Shown: piece after piece, positions 17,277 through 27,420 of the stretch
How positions within the stretch are numbered: position 1 is the first letter of the stretch
How the letters are laid out: the number at the start of each line of letters is the position of its first letter
Assembly: GCA_022844565.1 (NCBI GenBank)
Contig: JALHLK010000006.1
Location: 62,001-126,000 of the forward strand
DNA length: 64,000 nt
Direction of reading: 5' to 3'
From: Saprospiraceae bacterium
GTDB taxonomy: Bacteria > Bacteroidota > Bacteroidia > Chitinophagales > Saprospiraceae
Notes under the pieces: model-generated
What the model saw: the letters and a program-made list of their open reading frames with translations, nothing else
Told to the model about the DNA's origin: nothing
The model's database searches: none
Translations under genes and position numbers: made by a program

Positions 17277-18289
17277 GATGCTATCTTTTTAGAAGTTCCA
17301 TACACGCGCTGTTTGATGAGGTTATCGATATGGGGAGTAGCTGCATTTCCCAATAAAATGGCATACATCACTCCTTCAGGTAAGCCGCCCCACAATCGGA
17401 TGATTACCACTAAGGTGCCAATCAAGATTCCATATACCCATAGACCCATTGAAGTAATGGGTGAGCCTACCATATCTGTGGCCATAAACACGGCTCCTAA
17501 CATCAATCCACCAGCAAATAGCGTAAAAAATGGTGTAGGATACTTGGTAGGGTCGATCAAATACATGATACCACTCAGTAGAAATGCTGTAAGTAATATT
17601 GAGATAGGAATCCTCCAATTAAGCATTTTTTTCCATCCTAGATAAATACCTCCGATAACGATAAATAGCGCACTTGTTTCCCCTGTCGAACCATTGATAA
17701 AACCAAAGGCAAGATCATTTGCAGTCGTCATCACCCCATCAAATTTTAATGCACTGAGGGGTGTGGCACCCGATATCGCATCTACCTTGGGTTGCATAAA
17801 AGGAAATGCCAATACAGAAGATGAAACGTTGTAAAAACGATCGGGGGCAAATGCATTATACCATGTTGTTATGGCTACGGGGAATGTAGCTTGAAGAAAA
17901 GCCCTTCCTACCAAAGCTGGGTTAAAAACATTATTACCTAAGCCTCCAAATATAAATTTTCCCAATCCAATAGAAACAACAGAGCCAAACAAGGCCATCC
18001 ATAATGGAAAATTCGGTGGTAACGTCATGCCCAATAATAAACCTGTTAACAAGGCAGAATAGTCACCGATGGTACTTTCCTTTTTAGAATATTTGCAAAG
18101 CAAGTGCTCTGTCAAAACCGCCCCAACGGATGTAGCCATCATCACCAGTAATGCATTCAAACCAAAAGCATACACACCAAAAGCCGCAGCGGGCAGCAAT
18201 GCGTAAACTACATGTTTCATAATGGTATCTGTGCTGAGACCTTTTACCAAATGAGGTGAAGTACTAATATCTAGGGTAATCTTATGCAT
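17273..18289 (-). CDS. rnfD: Rnf complex membrane subunit RnfD
   Basis: A 338-residue, multi-TM subunit homologous to NqrB. The N-terminal STDTIMKHVVYALLPAA and the SGATPLSALK motif, whose Thr carries covalent FMN, are both present, along with FNPALVGRAFLQATFP. It is thought to help form the ion pathway. It overlaps rnfC by 8 bases and rnfG by 4. Confidence 0.95.
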   Translation of the reverse strand: MHKITLDISTSPHLVKGLSTDTIMKHVVYALLPAAAFGVYAFGLNALLVMMATSVGAVLTEHLLCKYSKKESTIGDYSALLTGLLLGMTLPPNFPLWMALFGSVVSIGLGKFIFGGLGNNVFNPALVGRAFLQATFPVAITTWYNAFAPDRFYNVSSSVLAFPFMQPKVDAISGATPLSALKFDGVMTTANDLAFGFINGSTGETSALFIVIGGIYLGWKKMLNWRIPISILLTAFLLSGIMYLIDPTKYPTPFFTLFAGGLMLGAVFMATDMVGSPITSMGLWVYGILIGTLVVIIRLWGGLPEGVMYAILLGNAATPHIDNLIKQRVYGTSKKIAS

Positions 18290-19640
18290 GACTTGTATTT
18301 TGATGGAGTGCTATCTTCCTTTTATGACGAGATTTGGATAACCTAAAATACTGTACCAACGGGATATGCGACGGACATACATAAGAGCAAGAACCGCACT
18401 CAAAGCAATCCATCAAGTTGTAGTCATTCACCATCAAGTCATAAGATTCAAATTTTGCAAGAATTCCTAATTTTGAAGGGTTGAGCGAAATGGGGCATGC
18501 ATCTACACAGGCACCACATTTGATACATGGGTACACTTTCTCATTGTCAGGGAGGTGTTCTTTGCTAAAGACAAGGATGCCCGATGTTCCTTTGGTAATG
18601 GAAATATCTAAATCTGAGACCGCTACCCCCATCATTGGTCCTCCCATGTATACTTCTGCTATTTCGCCATGTATACCGACATAATCGAGCACATACCGAA
18701 GCGGAGTACCAATGGGGATAAGGTAGTTGCCTTTTTTCTTTACCGCTGGTCCTGTGATGGTGATCACCCTTTCTTGAATACCTCGTCCGTGGGGTAAAAG
18801 GCGGCCTATTTCAGCAGTGGTTGCAATATTTACCGTGACCACGTGGATATCGATGGGTAATCCACCCGAAGGCACTTCTTTGCCAAGTGTAGCGGTAATC
18901 AACATTTTCTCTGACCCTTGGGGATACTTCACGGGTACAACCTGGATTTTTACGGGTAAGTCTGCTGGTTTTATTTTGTCTAAATGGATTGCAGCGTCCT
19001 TTTTATTAGATTCAATACCGATGATGACTTCTTTAGCTCCCGTTACCTTGAGCAGGTACCTTATGCCCATAAAAATGTCATCACCTTGTTCGAGCATGAC
19101 GCGATGATCTGTGGTCAGATAAGGCTCGCACTCAATACCGTTGAGGATGAGATAATCACATCTTTTGCCTTCGGGTACCTTAAGTTTGACGTGAGTAGGG
19201 AAAGCCGCTCCCCCCAAACCAACAATACCTGCATCTTGTATAGCAGTAAGTATTTCTTCAGGACTTGAGTTTTCAGGGTTTATACCTGTACCTTCATAAA
19301 CATTTTGTTCTGAAAAAGGGAAGGCCTCGATGCTTACGCCCATAGCTTTGCTACCTGATATTGTGGGTACTGGAGCAATCTTTCTAACTGTTCCAGATAC
19401 CGGGGAATGTATGGGCACAGACACATACGAGGCCTGTTTAGCTATTAATTGACCTCTGTAGACCTCTTGCCCTTCTCTTACGATGATTTGGGCAGGTGCT
19501 CCGATATGTTGGGTCATGGGAATGATAAGCACAGGAGCAAAGGGAAACTGCTTGATAGGCATTCCCTTGGTTTCATCCTTGTTTTCTGGTGGATGAATCC
19601 CGTGTTTAAACGTATTTTTATATATCCCAAACAAATCCAT
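18282..19640 (-). CDS. rnfC: Rnf complex NADH-binding subunit RnfC
   Basis: A 452-residue peripheral subunit. The N-terminal barrel-sandwich domain (GAPAQIIVREGQEVYRGQLI) precedes the flavin/NAD-binding SLBB-type region with GIVGLGGAAFPTHVKL. Two 4Fe-4S motifs follow: CIKCGACVDACP and CFECGSCSYVCP, near residues 375-425. It exchanges electrons with NADH. It starts only 8 bases after nifJ, tying pyruvate oxidation and the Rnf pump into one transcript. Confidence 0.95.
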   Translation of the reverse strand: MDLFGIYKNTFKHGIHPPENKDETKGMPIKQFPFAPVLIIPMTQHIGAPAQIIVREGQEVYRGQLIAKQASYVSVPIHSPVSGTVRKIAPVPTISGSKAMGVSIEAFPFSEQNVYEGTGINPENSSPEEILTAIQDAGIVGLGGAAFPTHVKLKVPEGKRCDYLILNGIECEPYLTTDHRVMLEQGDDIFMGIRYLLKVTGAKEVIIGIESNKKDAAIHLDKIKPADLPVKIQVVPVKYPQGSEKMLITATLGKEVPSGGLPIDIHVVTVNIATTAEIGRLLPHGRGIQERVITITGPAVKKKGNYLIPIGTPLRYVLDYVGIHGEIAEVYMGGPMMGVAVSDLDISITKGTSGILVFSKEHLPDNEKVYPCIKCGACVDACPISLNPSKLGILAKFESYDLMVNDYNLMDCFECGSCSYVCPSHIPLVQYFRLSKSRHKRKIALHQNTSHA

Positions 19641-19648
19641 AGATCTCC

Positions 19649-22600
19649 TTAATTAAATTTTTCTCCCCTCTTTATCCATTTATCGATGTCTTTTTCTGTA
19701 GTATTGGCAGGTAGGCCGGGGTGAATTACCCTAGCGGTACATTTTTCAGCGGCTTTTACCAAATCTTGGTACGGACCTCCATTTGCATTTTGAACAAAAG
19801 CTTTTTTACTGCTGTTGTAGGCAAAAATTTTACTATTCAGTTTTATACATTCGTCACATGATGTGCAGCTTTCTGACTCTATCCATGGAGCCATATACTC
19901 TCCTGCTGCAGGTGCCCCATTTGAAGTGTCGGTGGATGCAGCTTCATTTTGTAGGGTCAAGTCCATCAATCCACTTCCGTTGCCGCCTGCGAGTTCCATC
20001 AATCCTTTGGCTATTTTTCCTACCACATCCATCCTGATTTTGTTTTCTAAATCTTCTGTAGATGTCGTTTGGGTGACTTTTTTACCGGCTAAATCTCTTA
20101 ACATTACCCAGAATTGTTTCCTTTCTTCGCAAGAAGCCACGATGGGTTCTGCTACCAAGACCCTCACCAAATTTTGCTTTTTGTCTACGGTCCAAATGTA
20201 AGGAAAGAGTCCTTCGCGTTGTTCAGTAGACATTTCAATAAATTCAGATAAGATGACCATATTATCATTCCATGCATCACGAGGTACTTTGCGGAAGTGT
20301 TTTCTAAATCGCGCTTCTGTCAAGGCAAAATCTGCAAAGGTCATTGCCACCTTCATGGTTTTTTCCATACCGTATTCGATATATTTCAAACTATAGGTAG
20401 GCCAGATTTGATCCATAGCGGGGTTACCACTCAAGTCAAGACATTCTTCTATGGTCATTCCTTTACCTGGATGATAGTGGAATATTGGATAAGCTCTAGA
20501 CTCAACCACCAATTTGGCTTGTTGTACACCGAGATCATCTGCTACTCCGTGCTCCGGCTGACAAGTAGTGTATATATTGAATAAAGCAGGTCTTTTTGCC
20601 ACTAAACCATCAATAAATCCTTCGATCATCTGACTGGTATTGGCCAATGTACTTTGAGATACGTACGTATTACGATGTGCCATGGCGATAAGACCAATCT
20701 CTTTTCTTGGTTCAGCTTTACCTTTTCCAACTTTACCATATTGTGCCATGTCAGATACTTGCCCGATGAATCCTGATGTACATGCTTGACCACCAGTATT
20801 GGAGTATACCTGTGTGTCCACCACTACTACTTTGATCGGTTTGCCTGAAGCCATCATTCTTGATAAGTTTTGGAAGCCGATATCATACATCGCACCGTCG
20901 CCACCCAAGGCTACTACAGGAGGACAAAGCAGCCATTCTTCTTCGCTAAACTGTTCCCAAGTGAAATAAGTGAAAAACGGGTCGTGTTCTCTCGAGTCGT
21001 AAGTACCGTCGATGATTAACTCTGCTTTTCTTACCGCCCTGAATCCTTCTGCCATTTTTGACATATGACCTTCAAAAATACCCATTGCCATCGACGTAGA
21101 ATCTTGAAATAAGTGGTTGGCCCATGGGAAAGGGTAAGGATTGAAAGGATAGGTACTACCCCAAACAGAGGTACAACCCGTAGAATTGCACATACCCATA
21201 GCAGCACGTCCTCGGCCTGTTGTGCCTTGATTGTATTTCCATTTTAGTTTTTTTAGTTTACCGATTAATTGGGCAATATCTCTCAACCAGTCTTGGTCAA
21301 CAGGTACCGTCTCCCTATCTCGATCTAACCTCGAAGCTATATCAGCTATCTTGAGATCTCCTGTATAGGTATCACCCGCTATTCTTGACAATGCATCGGT
21401 ATTGGATACGTCAAGTGATGTGATGAGTTGTTTTTGCACGTAACTTTCGAGTTTTTGGATTAAACTATCCAAATGGGCTAGGTGTTTTTCTATCCTTGGT
21501 TGCATCAAAGATTCTACAGTAGCTACAAATAAGTGTACCACAGATTTTTCTGAACAACCCAAACATGCCCCATCACCACTGGTAAAGCTTAAGTATGCAT
21601 CTTTATTGAGCAACATGGTTTCTAATGGCCCAATTTTTTCTTCCATACTTTCGATTCGGTTGAATTTTTTAGGCGTATTCGGTAGATCCAGCCATAGATC
21701 CCAGCTATTGCGTAAACTTTCTACTGATGCTTCCGTTTGGGGTACTACTCTTAAAGCATCATCATTACATACTTTGACACATTCCATACATCCTTTGCAA
21801 GTCGTAGGATTGATTGTGATGCTAAAAAGGCCACCACTGTTGGGTTCATTTTTTTCGTGGATATCAAAGTAGGGTCTCGTTAAGGCAAAATCAAAATCAC
21901 CCAATTCTGCTTTAAACCACTCAAATTCATTGACCGTATTTTCTGAGCCTTGGTTTTCTGATTGGTATTTGCCGATGGCATGTTGTATGTATGTATTGAC
22001 AGTGGCACCATTTTTAGGTTGTTTCATCAAACTCCTTATATGGCTTTCCATCTGCCTTACCGCCTTGGGCAGTACTTCAAGATTGCCATGTTTTTTCTTT
22101 ACCCTGGTTACGATGGTATCGAGCACGTCTGACAGATTACTTACTAATCCGGGAATGGCGGTATCTGGACAAACGGTATAACAATTTCCACATGCAGTAC
22201 AGTTGTTAGGTATCCATTCTGGATGATCAAACCGTATACCCGTCATATCTCGGAAGATAGCCGTTGATGCTGGTACCACACTCAGACCGATAAAAGGGTC
22301 AGTGATGTTGTCATTTCCTTGGCCTTTGAGGTAAAAATTACCTGTTTGTTCCCAAAAGCGATGAATATCACTGAGTTTTGATTCGCTTTGAGGCATGTTT
22401 TTAAGCATTTTGGGTATGGTTGCTCCTGGTAGACCGTTGGCTTTTTCTAAGATAATGGTACCGAGCACTTTGTTTTTGATTTCTTTTACCTCTGTAAAAC
22501 CTCTTTTTACTACCCGCATATTGTCATCCACCACCCGCTGGCCTTTCGAACCAAATTTGTGCAACAATTGATCTTCTATGGCCTTCAGCAAGGTTACATC

Positions 22601-24550
22601 CGTAAGGTTGGTCTTAGCCATTAAAGGTGAAGCAGCAAAAAATGCACCTTGGAAGGCAATACCTTGCATTCTAAGTTGTAATTCTGGATCGGTAGCTTCT
22701 TCTCTCGCTATTTTAAATCCATCGATATAAAAAATGTGTATGTCTTGATCAATGATGACTTTTTGGTACGGAAGAGGGATGTTATTCCACACTTTATCAG
22801 GGTTTTCGTGGTCACTTTGTATAATAAAACAACCCCCTTTTTTCAAGCCTGCAAGTGCATTGGTGTGTTTAAATACATTGGGGTCAGGAGATAATACCAC
22901 ATCGACAAAGAAGTATTCACAATTGATTTTGATCTGTTCGGGAGCCGCAGCAAGGTAATACGTAGTAGGTTGTCCTTTTTTCTCAGAACCATATTTCGGG
23001 TTGGCTTTGATCTCATAGCCCAAAAGATCGTACAGCGTCATCGCCAAGTTTTTACCCGTGGTGATGGCACCCCAACCTCCGATCGAGTGAAACCTTACCG
23101 TTACGGCTTCCTTGGGCATCATATTAGGATTTTCAGAACCTCTAATGCCCAACTCTTTGATCATTGGGTACGCCTCTACGATGGACTCCTGATACATTTT
23201 TTGTTTTGGTGTATATGGTATGTCTCGTATAAAGTCAATAGAAAGATAAAACTGTTTTTTGTGTTTACCTCCTGGCAACATATTTTCTACCGCACCGATG
23301 ATACCCTCGGGCTGTAAGTCGCGGCTACCTAAGCCAAACGAACCACTATAAATAGCTGGGCAATCGCCCATTTTATATGCTTCCAATTCTGGATACGGTG
23401 CTGGGTTTACCCCTGTGCCATTCTCTACACATTTGGACAGTGTAGCCCTAATTTCTCTAGCAATAGGAAGGTCTGCAGCCAAAGGTTGATCCAACCGCTC
23501 AAGGATGACCACTCCTTTTTTACCTTTCAAAATTTTAGAAATCAAATCTGCTGGAAAAGGTCTAAACATTACCAAATCTACCACACCTACCTTAATGCCT
23601 CGCGTACTTCGCAAATAATCAGATACGACTTCTGCACTCGGTATGAGACTGCCTTGTCCTAAGATGAGGTATTCTGCATCTTCTGCTCTGTAGGTCATCA
23701 CCCGTTGGTAATTTCTTCCCGTAAGTTGGCCATATTCAGCAAAAGCTTGGTCTGTCAAGGCCTGTATATGGTCAAAGAAAAAAGGTCGCTGTGATGCCAC
23801 ACTTTGCATATAAGAATCTTGATTTTGTACGATACCTGCCATCATCGGATTATCCACATCCCACAATTCTGGTATCCTTCTCCTTTGGTCACCATAGATG
23901 ATTTTTTGAGCAGGTGTAGGCGTCTCTATGATATCATCTGGTCTGCCGAGGTATTCTTTGATCAGTTCGCGCTCAGGTAAGTAGAGTGACTCTATCAAGT
24001 GCGTGGTCAAAAACCCATCTTGTGCTATCACGCCTGGGGTAAGAGCCAATTCTGCGACCTTGTGGGCTATGATATTAAGATCCGCTACGTGCTGTACATT
24101 TTTAGCAAAAAGCTGAAAAAATCCTGTATCGTCTATCGCATGGTAATCATCGTGGCCTGCGTGTACATTGAGGGTAGATTTAGTCATCGCTCTTGCTCCA
24201 ATATTCAGCACATACGTCAATCGTTTACCTACGGCCGCATACAAGGACTCGTGCATATACGCGATGCCCTGCCCTGATGAAAAATTAGCCGCCCTTAGTC
24301 CCGTCATGGACAAACCTGCAGTCACAGCCGCAGCCGCATGCTCCCCTTCTGGTTCTATAAAGATCAACGGCCTATCCGATATATTGAGGTGCCCTTTAGC
24401 CGCCTCTTCGGCCCAATATTCACCCATTTGGGTCGAAGGTGTAATGGGATATGCACCGGCACCATCGGTAGATTCTCTTTCACACATGATGGCAGCCGTA
24501 TTGCCATCCAGCACCATTTTTACACCCGGGTATTTGATTTTACCATCCAT
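19649..24550 (-). CDS. nifJ: Oversized pyruvate:ferredoxin (flavodoxin) oxidoreductase with a C-terminal ferredoxin-like domain
   Basis: 1633 residues, against ~1170-1230 for ordinary NifJ. Domains in order: pyrimidine-binding half (GAYPITPSTQMGEYW, start to ~260), domain II, gamma domain (~500-700), two-cluster ferredoxin domain (CTACGNCYTVCP and CKGCMECVKVC) and the TPP-binding half (GDGACLGCSEK, GGDGAMYDIGF, YSNTGGQ). Extra sequence lies between the two clusters (~120 residues), between GCSEK and CNSTGCTS (a ~110-residue coiled segment), and at the C-terminus, where CTSCDECIKLNSKIF looks like a single-cluster ferredoxin. It converts pyruvate and CoA to acetyl-CoA, CO2 and reduced ferredoxin. 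It is the first gene of the Rnf operon. Substrate could be another 2-oxoacid. Confidence 0.93.
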   Translation of the reverse strand: MDGKIKYPGVKMVLDGNTAAIMCERESTDGAGAYPITPSTQMGEYWAEEAAKGHLNISDRPLIFIEPEGEHAAAAVTAGLSMTGLRAANFSSGQGIAYMHESLYAAVGKRLTYVLNIGARAMTKSTLNVHAGHDDYHAIDDTGFFQLFAKNVQHVADLNIIAHKVAELALTPGVIAQDGFLTTHLIESLYLPERELIKEYLGRPDDIIETPTPAQKIIYGDQRRRIPELWDVDNPMMAGIVQNQDSYMQSVASQRPFFFDHIQALTDQAFAEYGQLTGRNYQRVMTYRAEDAEYLILGQGSLIPSAEVVSDYLRSTRGIKVGVVDLVMFRPFPADLISKILKGKKGVVILERLDQPLAADLPIAREIRATLSKCVENGTGVNPAPYPELEAYKMGDCPAIYSGSFGLGSRDLQPEGIIGAVENMLPGGKHKKQFYLSIDFIRDIPYTPKQKMYQESIVEAYPMIKELGIRGSENPNMMPKEAVTVRFHSIGGWGAITTGKNLAMTLYDLLGYEIKANPKYGSEKKGQPTTYYLAAAPEQIKINCEYFFVDVVLSPDPNVFKHTNALAGLKKGGCFIIQSDHENPDKVWNNIPLPYQKVIIDQDIHIFYIDGFKIAREEATDPELQLRMQGIAFQGAFFAASPLMAKTNLTDVTLLKAIEDQLLHKFGSKGQRVVDDNMRVVKRGFTEVKEIKNKVLGTIILEKANGLPGATIPKMLKNMPQSESKLSDIHRFWEQTGNFYLKGQGNDNITDPFIGLSVVPASTAIFRDMTGIRFDHPEWIPNNCTACGNCYTVCPDTAIPGLVSNLSDVLDTIVTRVKKKHGNLEVLPKAVRQMESHIRSLMKQPKNGATVNTYIQHAIGKYQSENQGSENTVNEFEWFKAELGDFDFALTRPYFDIHEKNEPNSGGLFSITINPTTCKGCMECVKVCNDDALRVVPQTEASVESLRNSWDLWLDLPNTPKKFNRIESMEEKIGPLETMLLNKDAYLSFTSGDGACLGCSEKSVVHLFVATVESLMQPRIEKHLAHLDSLIQKLESYVQKQLITSLDVSNTDALSRIAGDTYTGDLKIADIASRLDRDRETVPVDQDWLRDIAQLIGKLKKLKWKYNQGTTGRGRAAMGMCNSTGCTSVWGSTYPFNPYPFPWANHLFQDSTSMAMGIFEGHMSKMAEGFRAVRKAELIIDGTYDSREHDPFFTYFTWEQFSEEEWLLCPPVVALGGDGAMYDIGFQNLSRMMASGKPIKVVVVDTQVYSNTGGQACTSGFIGQVSDMAQYGKVGKGKAEPRKEIGLIAMAHRNTYVSQSTLANTSQMIEGFIDGLVAKRPALFNIYTTCQPEHGVADDLGVQQAKLVVESRAYPIFHYHPGKGMTIEECLDLSGNPAMDQIWPTYSLKYIEYGMEKTMKVAMTFADFALTEARFRKHFRKVPRDAWNDNMVILSEFIEMSTEQREGLFPYIWTVDKKQNLVRVLVAEPIVASCEERKQFWVMLRDLAGKKVTQTTSTEDLENKIRMDVVGKIAKGLMELAGGNGSGLMDLTLQNEAASTDTSNGAPAAGEYMAPWIESESCTSCDECIKLNSKIFAYNSSKKAFVQNANGGPYQDLVKAAEKCTARVIHPGLPANTTEKDIDKWIKRGEKFN

Positions 24551-24741
24551 GACTTACTCTTTTGGTTTAAAACCTATTTTTGTTAAAACGAAGAGCAAGG
24601 TAGGGAGGGGCAGTAAAGTGATATATGATTTGGGTCATGGGAGAAGGTGATTTTGGGAGAGAGGGCGGGAAAAATTTAAATATAGAATGAAAATTTCAAT
24701 TATATAATGTGCTGAATTGCCCAAAATATATCATTTATCAA

Positions 24742-24749
24742 TATCTTTG
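24742..24749 (+). promoter_or_regulatory. -7 box (TATCTTTG) for the VOC-family gene
   Basis: A perfect TAnnTTTG box with a TTG at 24717-24719, 22 bases upstream. It is the only signal I see in the 287 bases between nifJ and the VOC gene, which are divergent. Confidence 0.4.
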
Positions 24750-24837
24750 TTAGGTAAATTCTTATCACCAAAATTTAATCCTAACTAAAAGAATATATCA
24801 AAAATAGAATTTTTTTCAAAACAAAAATTGTATAAAC

Positions 24838-25260
24838 ATGACAACAGTAAACGTGTACCTTACCTTCAATGGAAATTGTGAAGAGGCTTTTAACTTCTAC
24901 CAATCGGTATTTGGTGGAGAATTTGTAAACTTTAGCAGATTTGGTGAAATGCCTTCTGAAGAAACTGGACAATTGCCCGATGAAGAAAAAAATAGAATTA
25001 TGCATGTTTCTCTTCCTATCTCTGCTGAAACAGCTTTAATGGGAAGTGATACTGGAGGTGAGTGGGCATCCTCTTTTCTTCCAGGCAATAACTTTTCGGT
25101 TTCGATCAGTGTAGATTCTACTTCAGAAGCTGATAGATTGTTTAGTGGACTTTCTCAAGATGGCCATGTGACCATGCCATTGGCAACTACATTCTGGGGG
25201 TCTTATTTTGGGATGTTTATAGATAAGTTTGGTATTTCATGGATGATGAGTTGTGATTAG
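24838..25260 (+). CDS. VOC-family protein, PhnB-like
   Basis: 140 residues of the glyoxalase/bleomycin-resistance (VOC) superfamily, PhnB-like branch. It has the N-terminal YLTFNGNCEEAFNFYQSVFG, the paired beta-alpha-beta modules and the terminal FWGSYFGMFIDKFGISWMM. Members are usually annotated as 3-demethylubiquinone methyltransferase-like, which is not a reliable function. It stands alone, divergent from nifJ. Confidence 0.9.
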   Translation: MTTVNVYLTFNGNCEEAFNFYQSVFGGEFVNFSRFGEMPSEETGQLPDEEKNRIMHVSLPISAETALMGSDTGGEWASSFLPGNNFSVSISVDSTSEADRLFSGLSQDGHVTMPLATTFWGSYFGMFIDKFGISWMMSCD

Positions 25261-25440
25261 GTAGCGATAATTTTTGATCCAATATAATCATCAGATTGTC
25301 TACAAAATCAATGAAGCATCATAGATCTTAAATGGTTTTGTAGACATATTGTTATACAAATAATCTTTCAAATTTTAATGTAACAAGCATTTAGCATTGG
25401 TATATACTATATTGTCATAGGTTAATATTACTCGAAAAGT

Positions 25441-26178
25441 ATGAAAAATAAAAAGTGGTGGAAATATTTTAAAATCGTGTGGTTTTCGCTTGTAACGCTC
25501 TTTTTTATATGGAATGGTACGACATTTCAGTCTCGAAATCTACCAAAAGATACTTTTACAAACACAGAACTTGTAAGTGTTGTCACCACCGATGACCAAA
25601 TTACTTTTAAGTCGGTTACTCCGAAAAACCCTATCGAAGTTATTTTCTTTCAAGGTGGCTTTGCAGACCCGAAGGCTTATGCTCCACTTTGTAAGCAGTT
25701 AGCAGAAAATGGGTTTACGACGCATCTTATAAAAATGAATTGGAGAATGCCTCAGCATGATTACATGAAAGTATTGACTCTTTTTGACCTTAAGAATAGA
25801 AAATATGTAATAGGTGGCCATTCTCAAGGCGGCAAAATTGCAGCACAAATGGTATATGAAAACCCCAATGTATTTAAAGGATTATTCTTGATGGGTACTT
25901 CTCATCCAAGAGATATTGACCTTTCTTTGCAAGATATACCTTGTCTAAAACTCAATGGTCAGCTTGATGGACTCGCAAGTGTAAATGAGGTAATGGACAA
26001 TCAAAGCAAACTCCCCAAGGACCATATCTTTGTAATGATAGAAGGTGGTAATCACTCTCAGTTTGGGTATTTAGGCACCCTACTCATGGACAATTCTGCC
26101 ATGATAAGCTTAGAAGAGCAGCAAAAGATTACAGTTAATAATTTGGTTAGTTTTTTGGAGGGTCTGAAGATGCAGTGA
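25441..26178 (+). CDS. Membrane-anchored alpha/beta hydrolase
   Basis: 245 residues with an N-terminal TM anchor (about 9-26). The alpha/beta hydrolase core has nucleophile elbow GGHSQGG (Ser128), an acid candidate in NGQLDGLAS and a base in EGGNHSQFGY. The family (dienelactone hydrolase/PF12695-like) cleaves esters or small amides. The substrate cannot be told from sequence. It has no obvious operon partner. Confidence 0.85.
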   Translation: MKNKKWWKYFKIVWFSLVTLFFIWNGTTFQSRNLPKDTFTNTELVSVVTTDDQITFKSVTPKNPIEVIFFQGGFADPKAYAPLCKQLAENGFTTHLIKMNWRMPQHDYMKVLTLFDLKNRKYVIGGHSQGGKIAAQMVYENPNVFKGLFLMGTSHPRDIDLSLQDIPCLKLNGQLDGLASVNEVMDNQSKLPKDHIFVMIEGGNHSQFGYLGTLLMDNSAMISLEEQQKITVNNLVSFLEGLKMQ

Positions 26179-26193
26179 AGTCTATTTATTTTT

Positions 26194-26201
26194 TAGTTTT
26201 G
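26194..26201 (+). promoter_or_regulatory. -7 box (TAGTTTTG) upstream of the DUF3667 gene
   Basis: A perfect TAnnTTTG box, 17 bases before the ATG at 26219. No -33 box at standard spacing is seen. Confidence 0.4.
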
Positions 26202-26218
26202 TAATTGAAATCTCGATA

Positions 26219-27100
26219 ATGAATTTTAAGTTTAAGAAAATTGATTCATTTGATTATGAAGTTGGGAGGACTTGCAAAAATTGTGATAACCAATTTGCAG
26301 GTAGATTTTGTAATTTATGTGGAGAAAAGGTCATAGAGCCAAAAGATAGGTCTTTCTTAAAGTTATTTGAAAATATTTTTAATGCGTTCACTTTTGTTGA
26401 TAGTAAATTTTGGAATAGTTTTATTTCCTTAATTTTTAAGCCAGGAAGGTTATCAAATCATGTTTCATCAGGTATTCAAGTACCTTATATGACTTTGATT
26501 GGACTTTTTTTCTTAGCCAACTTTTTATATTTCCTTTTTCCTGTTTTTGATACATTCAACTCTCCATTGAGTTCACAATTCTACAAACAAGAATATAGCG
26601 ACCTAGTCCAAAAAATTGTCAAAGATCATATTAAAACCAATAATTTAAATGTGGATGCCTTTACCACAGCCTACAATAATCATTCTGCAAATATTTCAAA
26701 GTTGCTGTTGATTTCACTAGTCTTTATGTTTACACTACCCTTGTTTTTATTCAATATTAGGAAAAATAAATTATTTTTTGATCATCTTCTTGCTTCATTT
26801 GAATTTAATGCTTTCAGTATTTTGATCAATAGTGTATTGTTTCCTATTATTATTTTAATGGTAATTAGTTTAGCAAAGCACGTATTTAATTTGGACTGGA
26901 ATTTTCTAATAACCGATGAATATTTTTCAATTTTTGGTCAAGCCATTTTCATTTATTTCCTGTATAACCTGCAACGAAGATTTTACAAAGACACGATGTT
27001 GATTTCTGGGATAAAGAGCATAGGTTTATCATTTTGTGTATTTTATTCTTGGAAAATTTATCGATTTATATTGTTTTTTGTGACGTATTATACGATGTGA
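26219..27100 (+). CDS. DUF3667 membrane protein
   Basis: 293 residues. The N-terminal zinc ribbon is CKNCDNQFAGRFCNLCGEKV (Cys19, 22, 31, 34). Next comes the family segment ending in SLIFKPGRLSNHVSSGIQVP, then about five TM helices from residue 95 to the end. This is the common domain layout of DUF3667, a Bacteroidota family of unknown function. It lies at the left edge of the accessory region, just before the GxxExxY tandem repeats. Confidence 0.85.
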   Translation: MNFKFKKIDSFDYEVGRTCKNCDNQFAGRFCNLCGEKVIEPKDRSFLKLFENIFNAFTFVDSKFWNSFISLIFKPGRLSNHVSSGIQVPYMTLIGLFFLANFLYFLFPVFDTFNSPLSSQFYKQEYSDLVQKIVKDHIKTNNLNVDAFTTAYNNHSANISKLLLISLVFMFTLPLFLFNIRKNKLFFDHLLASFEFNAFSILINSVLFPIIILMVISLAKHVFNLDWNFLITDEYFSIFGQAIFIYFLYNLQRRFYKDTMLISGIKSIGLSFCVFYSWKIYRFILFFVTYYTM

Positions 27101-27112
27101 GAGAGGGCTACA

Positions 27113-27420
27113 ATGTCTGAACTGTGATGGGTGTGATTTTTATGATTTTTGTGATTTTATTTTGGTATAAATCCAAAACGATAGAATTGGAGTTTGCTAT
27201 ACCCAAGATGTCTGAACTGTGATTTTTGTGATGGGTGTGATTTTAATGATTTAGGTGATTTTATTTTGGTATAAATCAAAAAGGTGGAATTGGGGTTTAG
27301 TGTCTCCACAATGTCTGAACTGTGATTTTTGTGATGGGTGTGATTTTAATGATTGTGATAATTTTATTTTGAAATAAATTTTTTATTGTCAAAACGATGG
27401 AATTGGAGTTTGGTGTTTCC
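27113..27420. repeat. Tandem repeats containing copies of the GxxExxY gene 3' end
   Basis: Three direct units begin with atgtctgaactgtgat at 27113, 27208 and 27311 (periods 95 and 103). Each unit is a spacer rich in 'gtgatttt' followed by ~55 bases that match the last codons of the adjacent GxxExxY gene (ttggnataaat ... ggaattggagttt). In the third unit these bases are the real 3' end of the gene. The first two are degenerate copies. Confidence 0.85.

Noticed and set aside
24168-24650. Long frames antisense to nifJ
   Set aside because: They are shadows of a strongly coding minus-strand gene; none has a promoter or recognisable domain.
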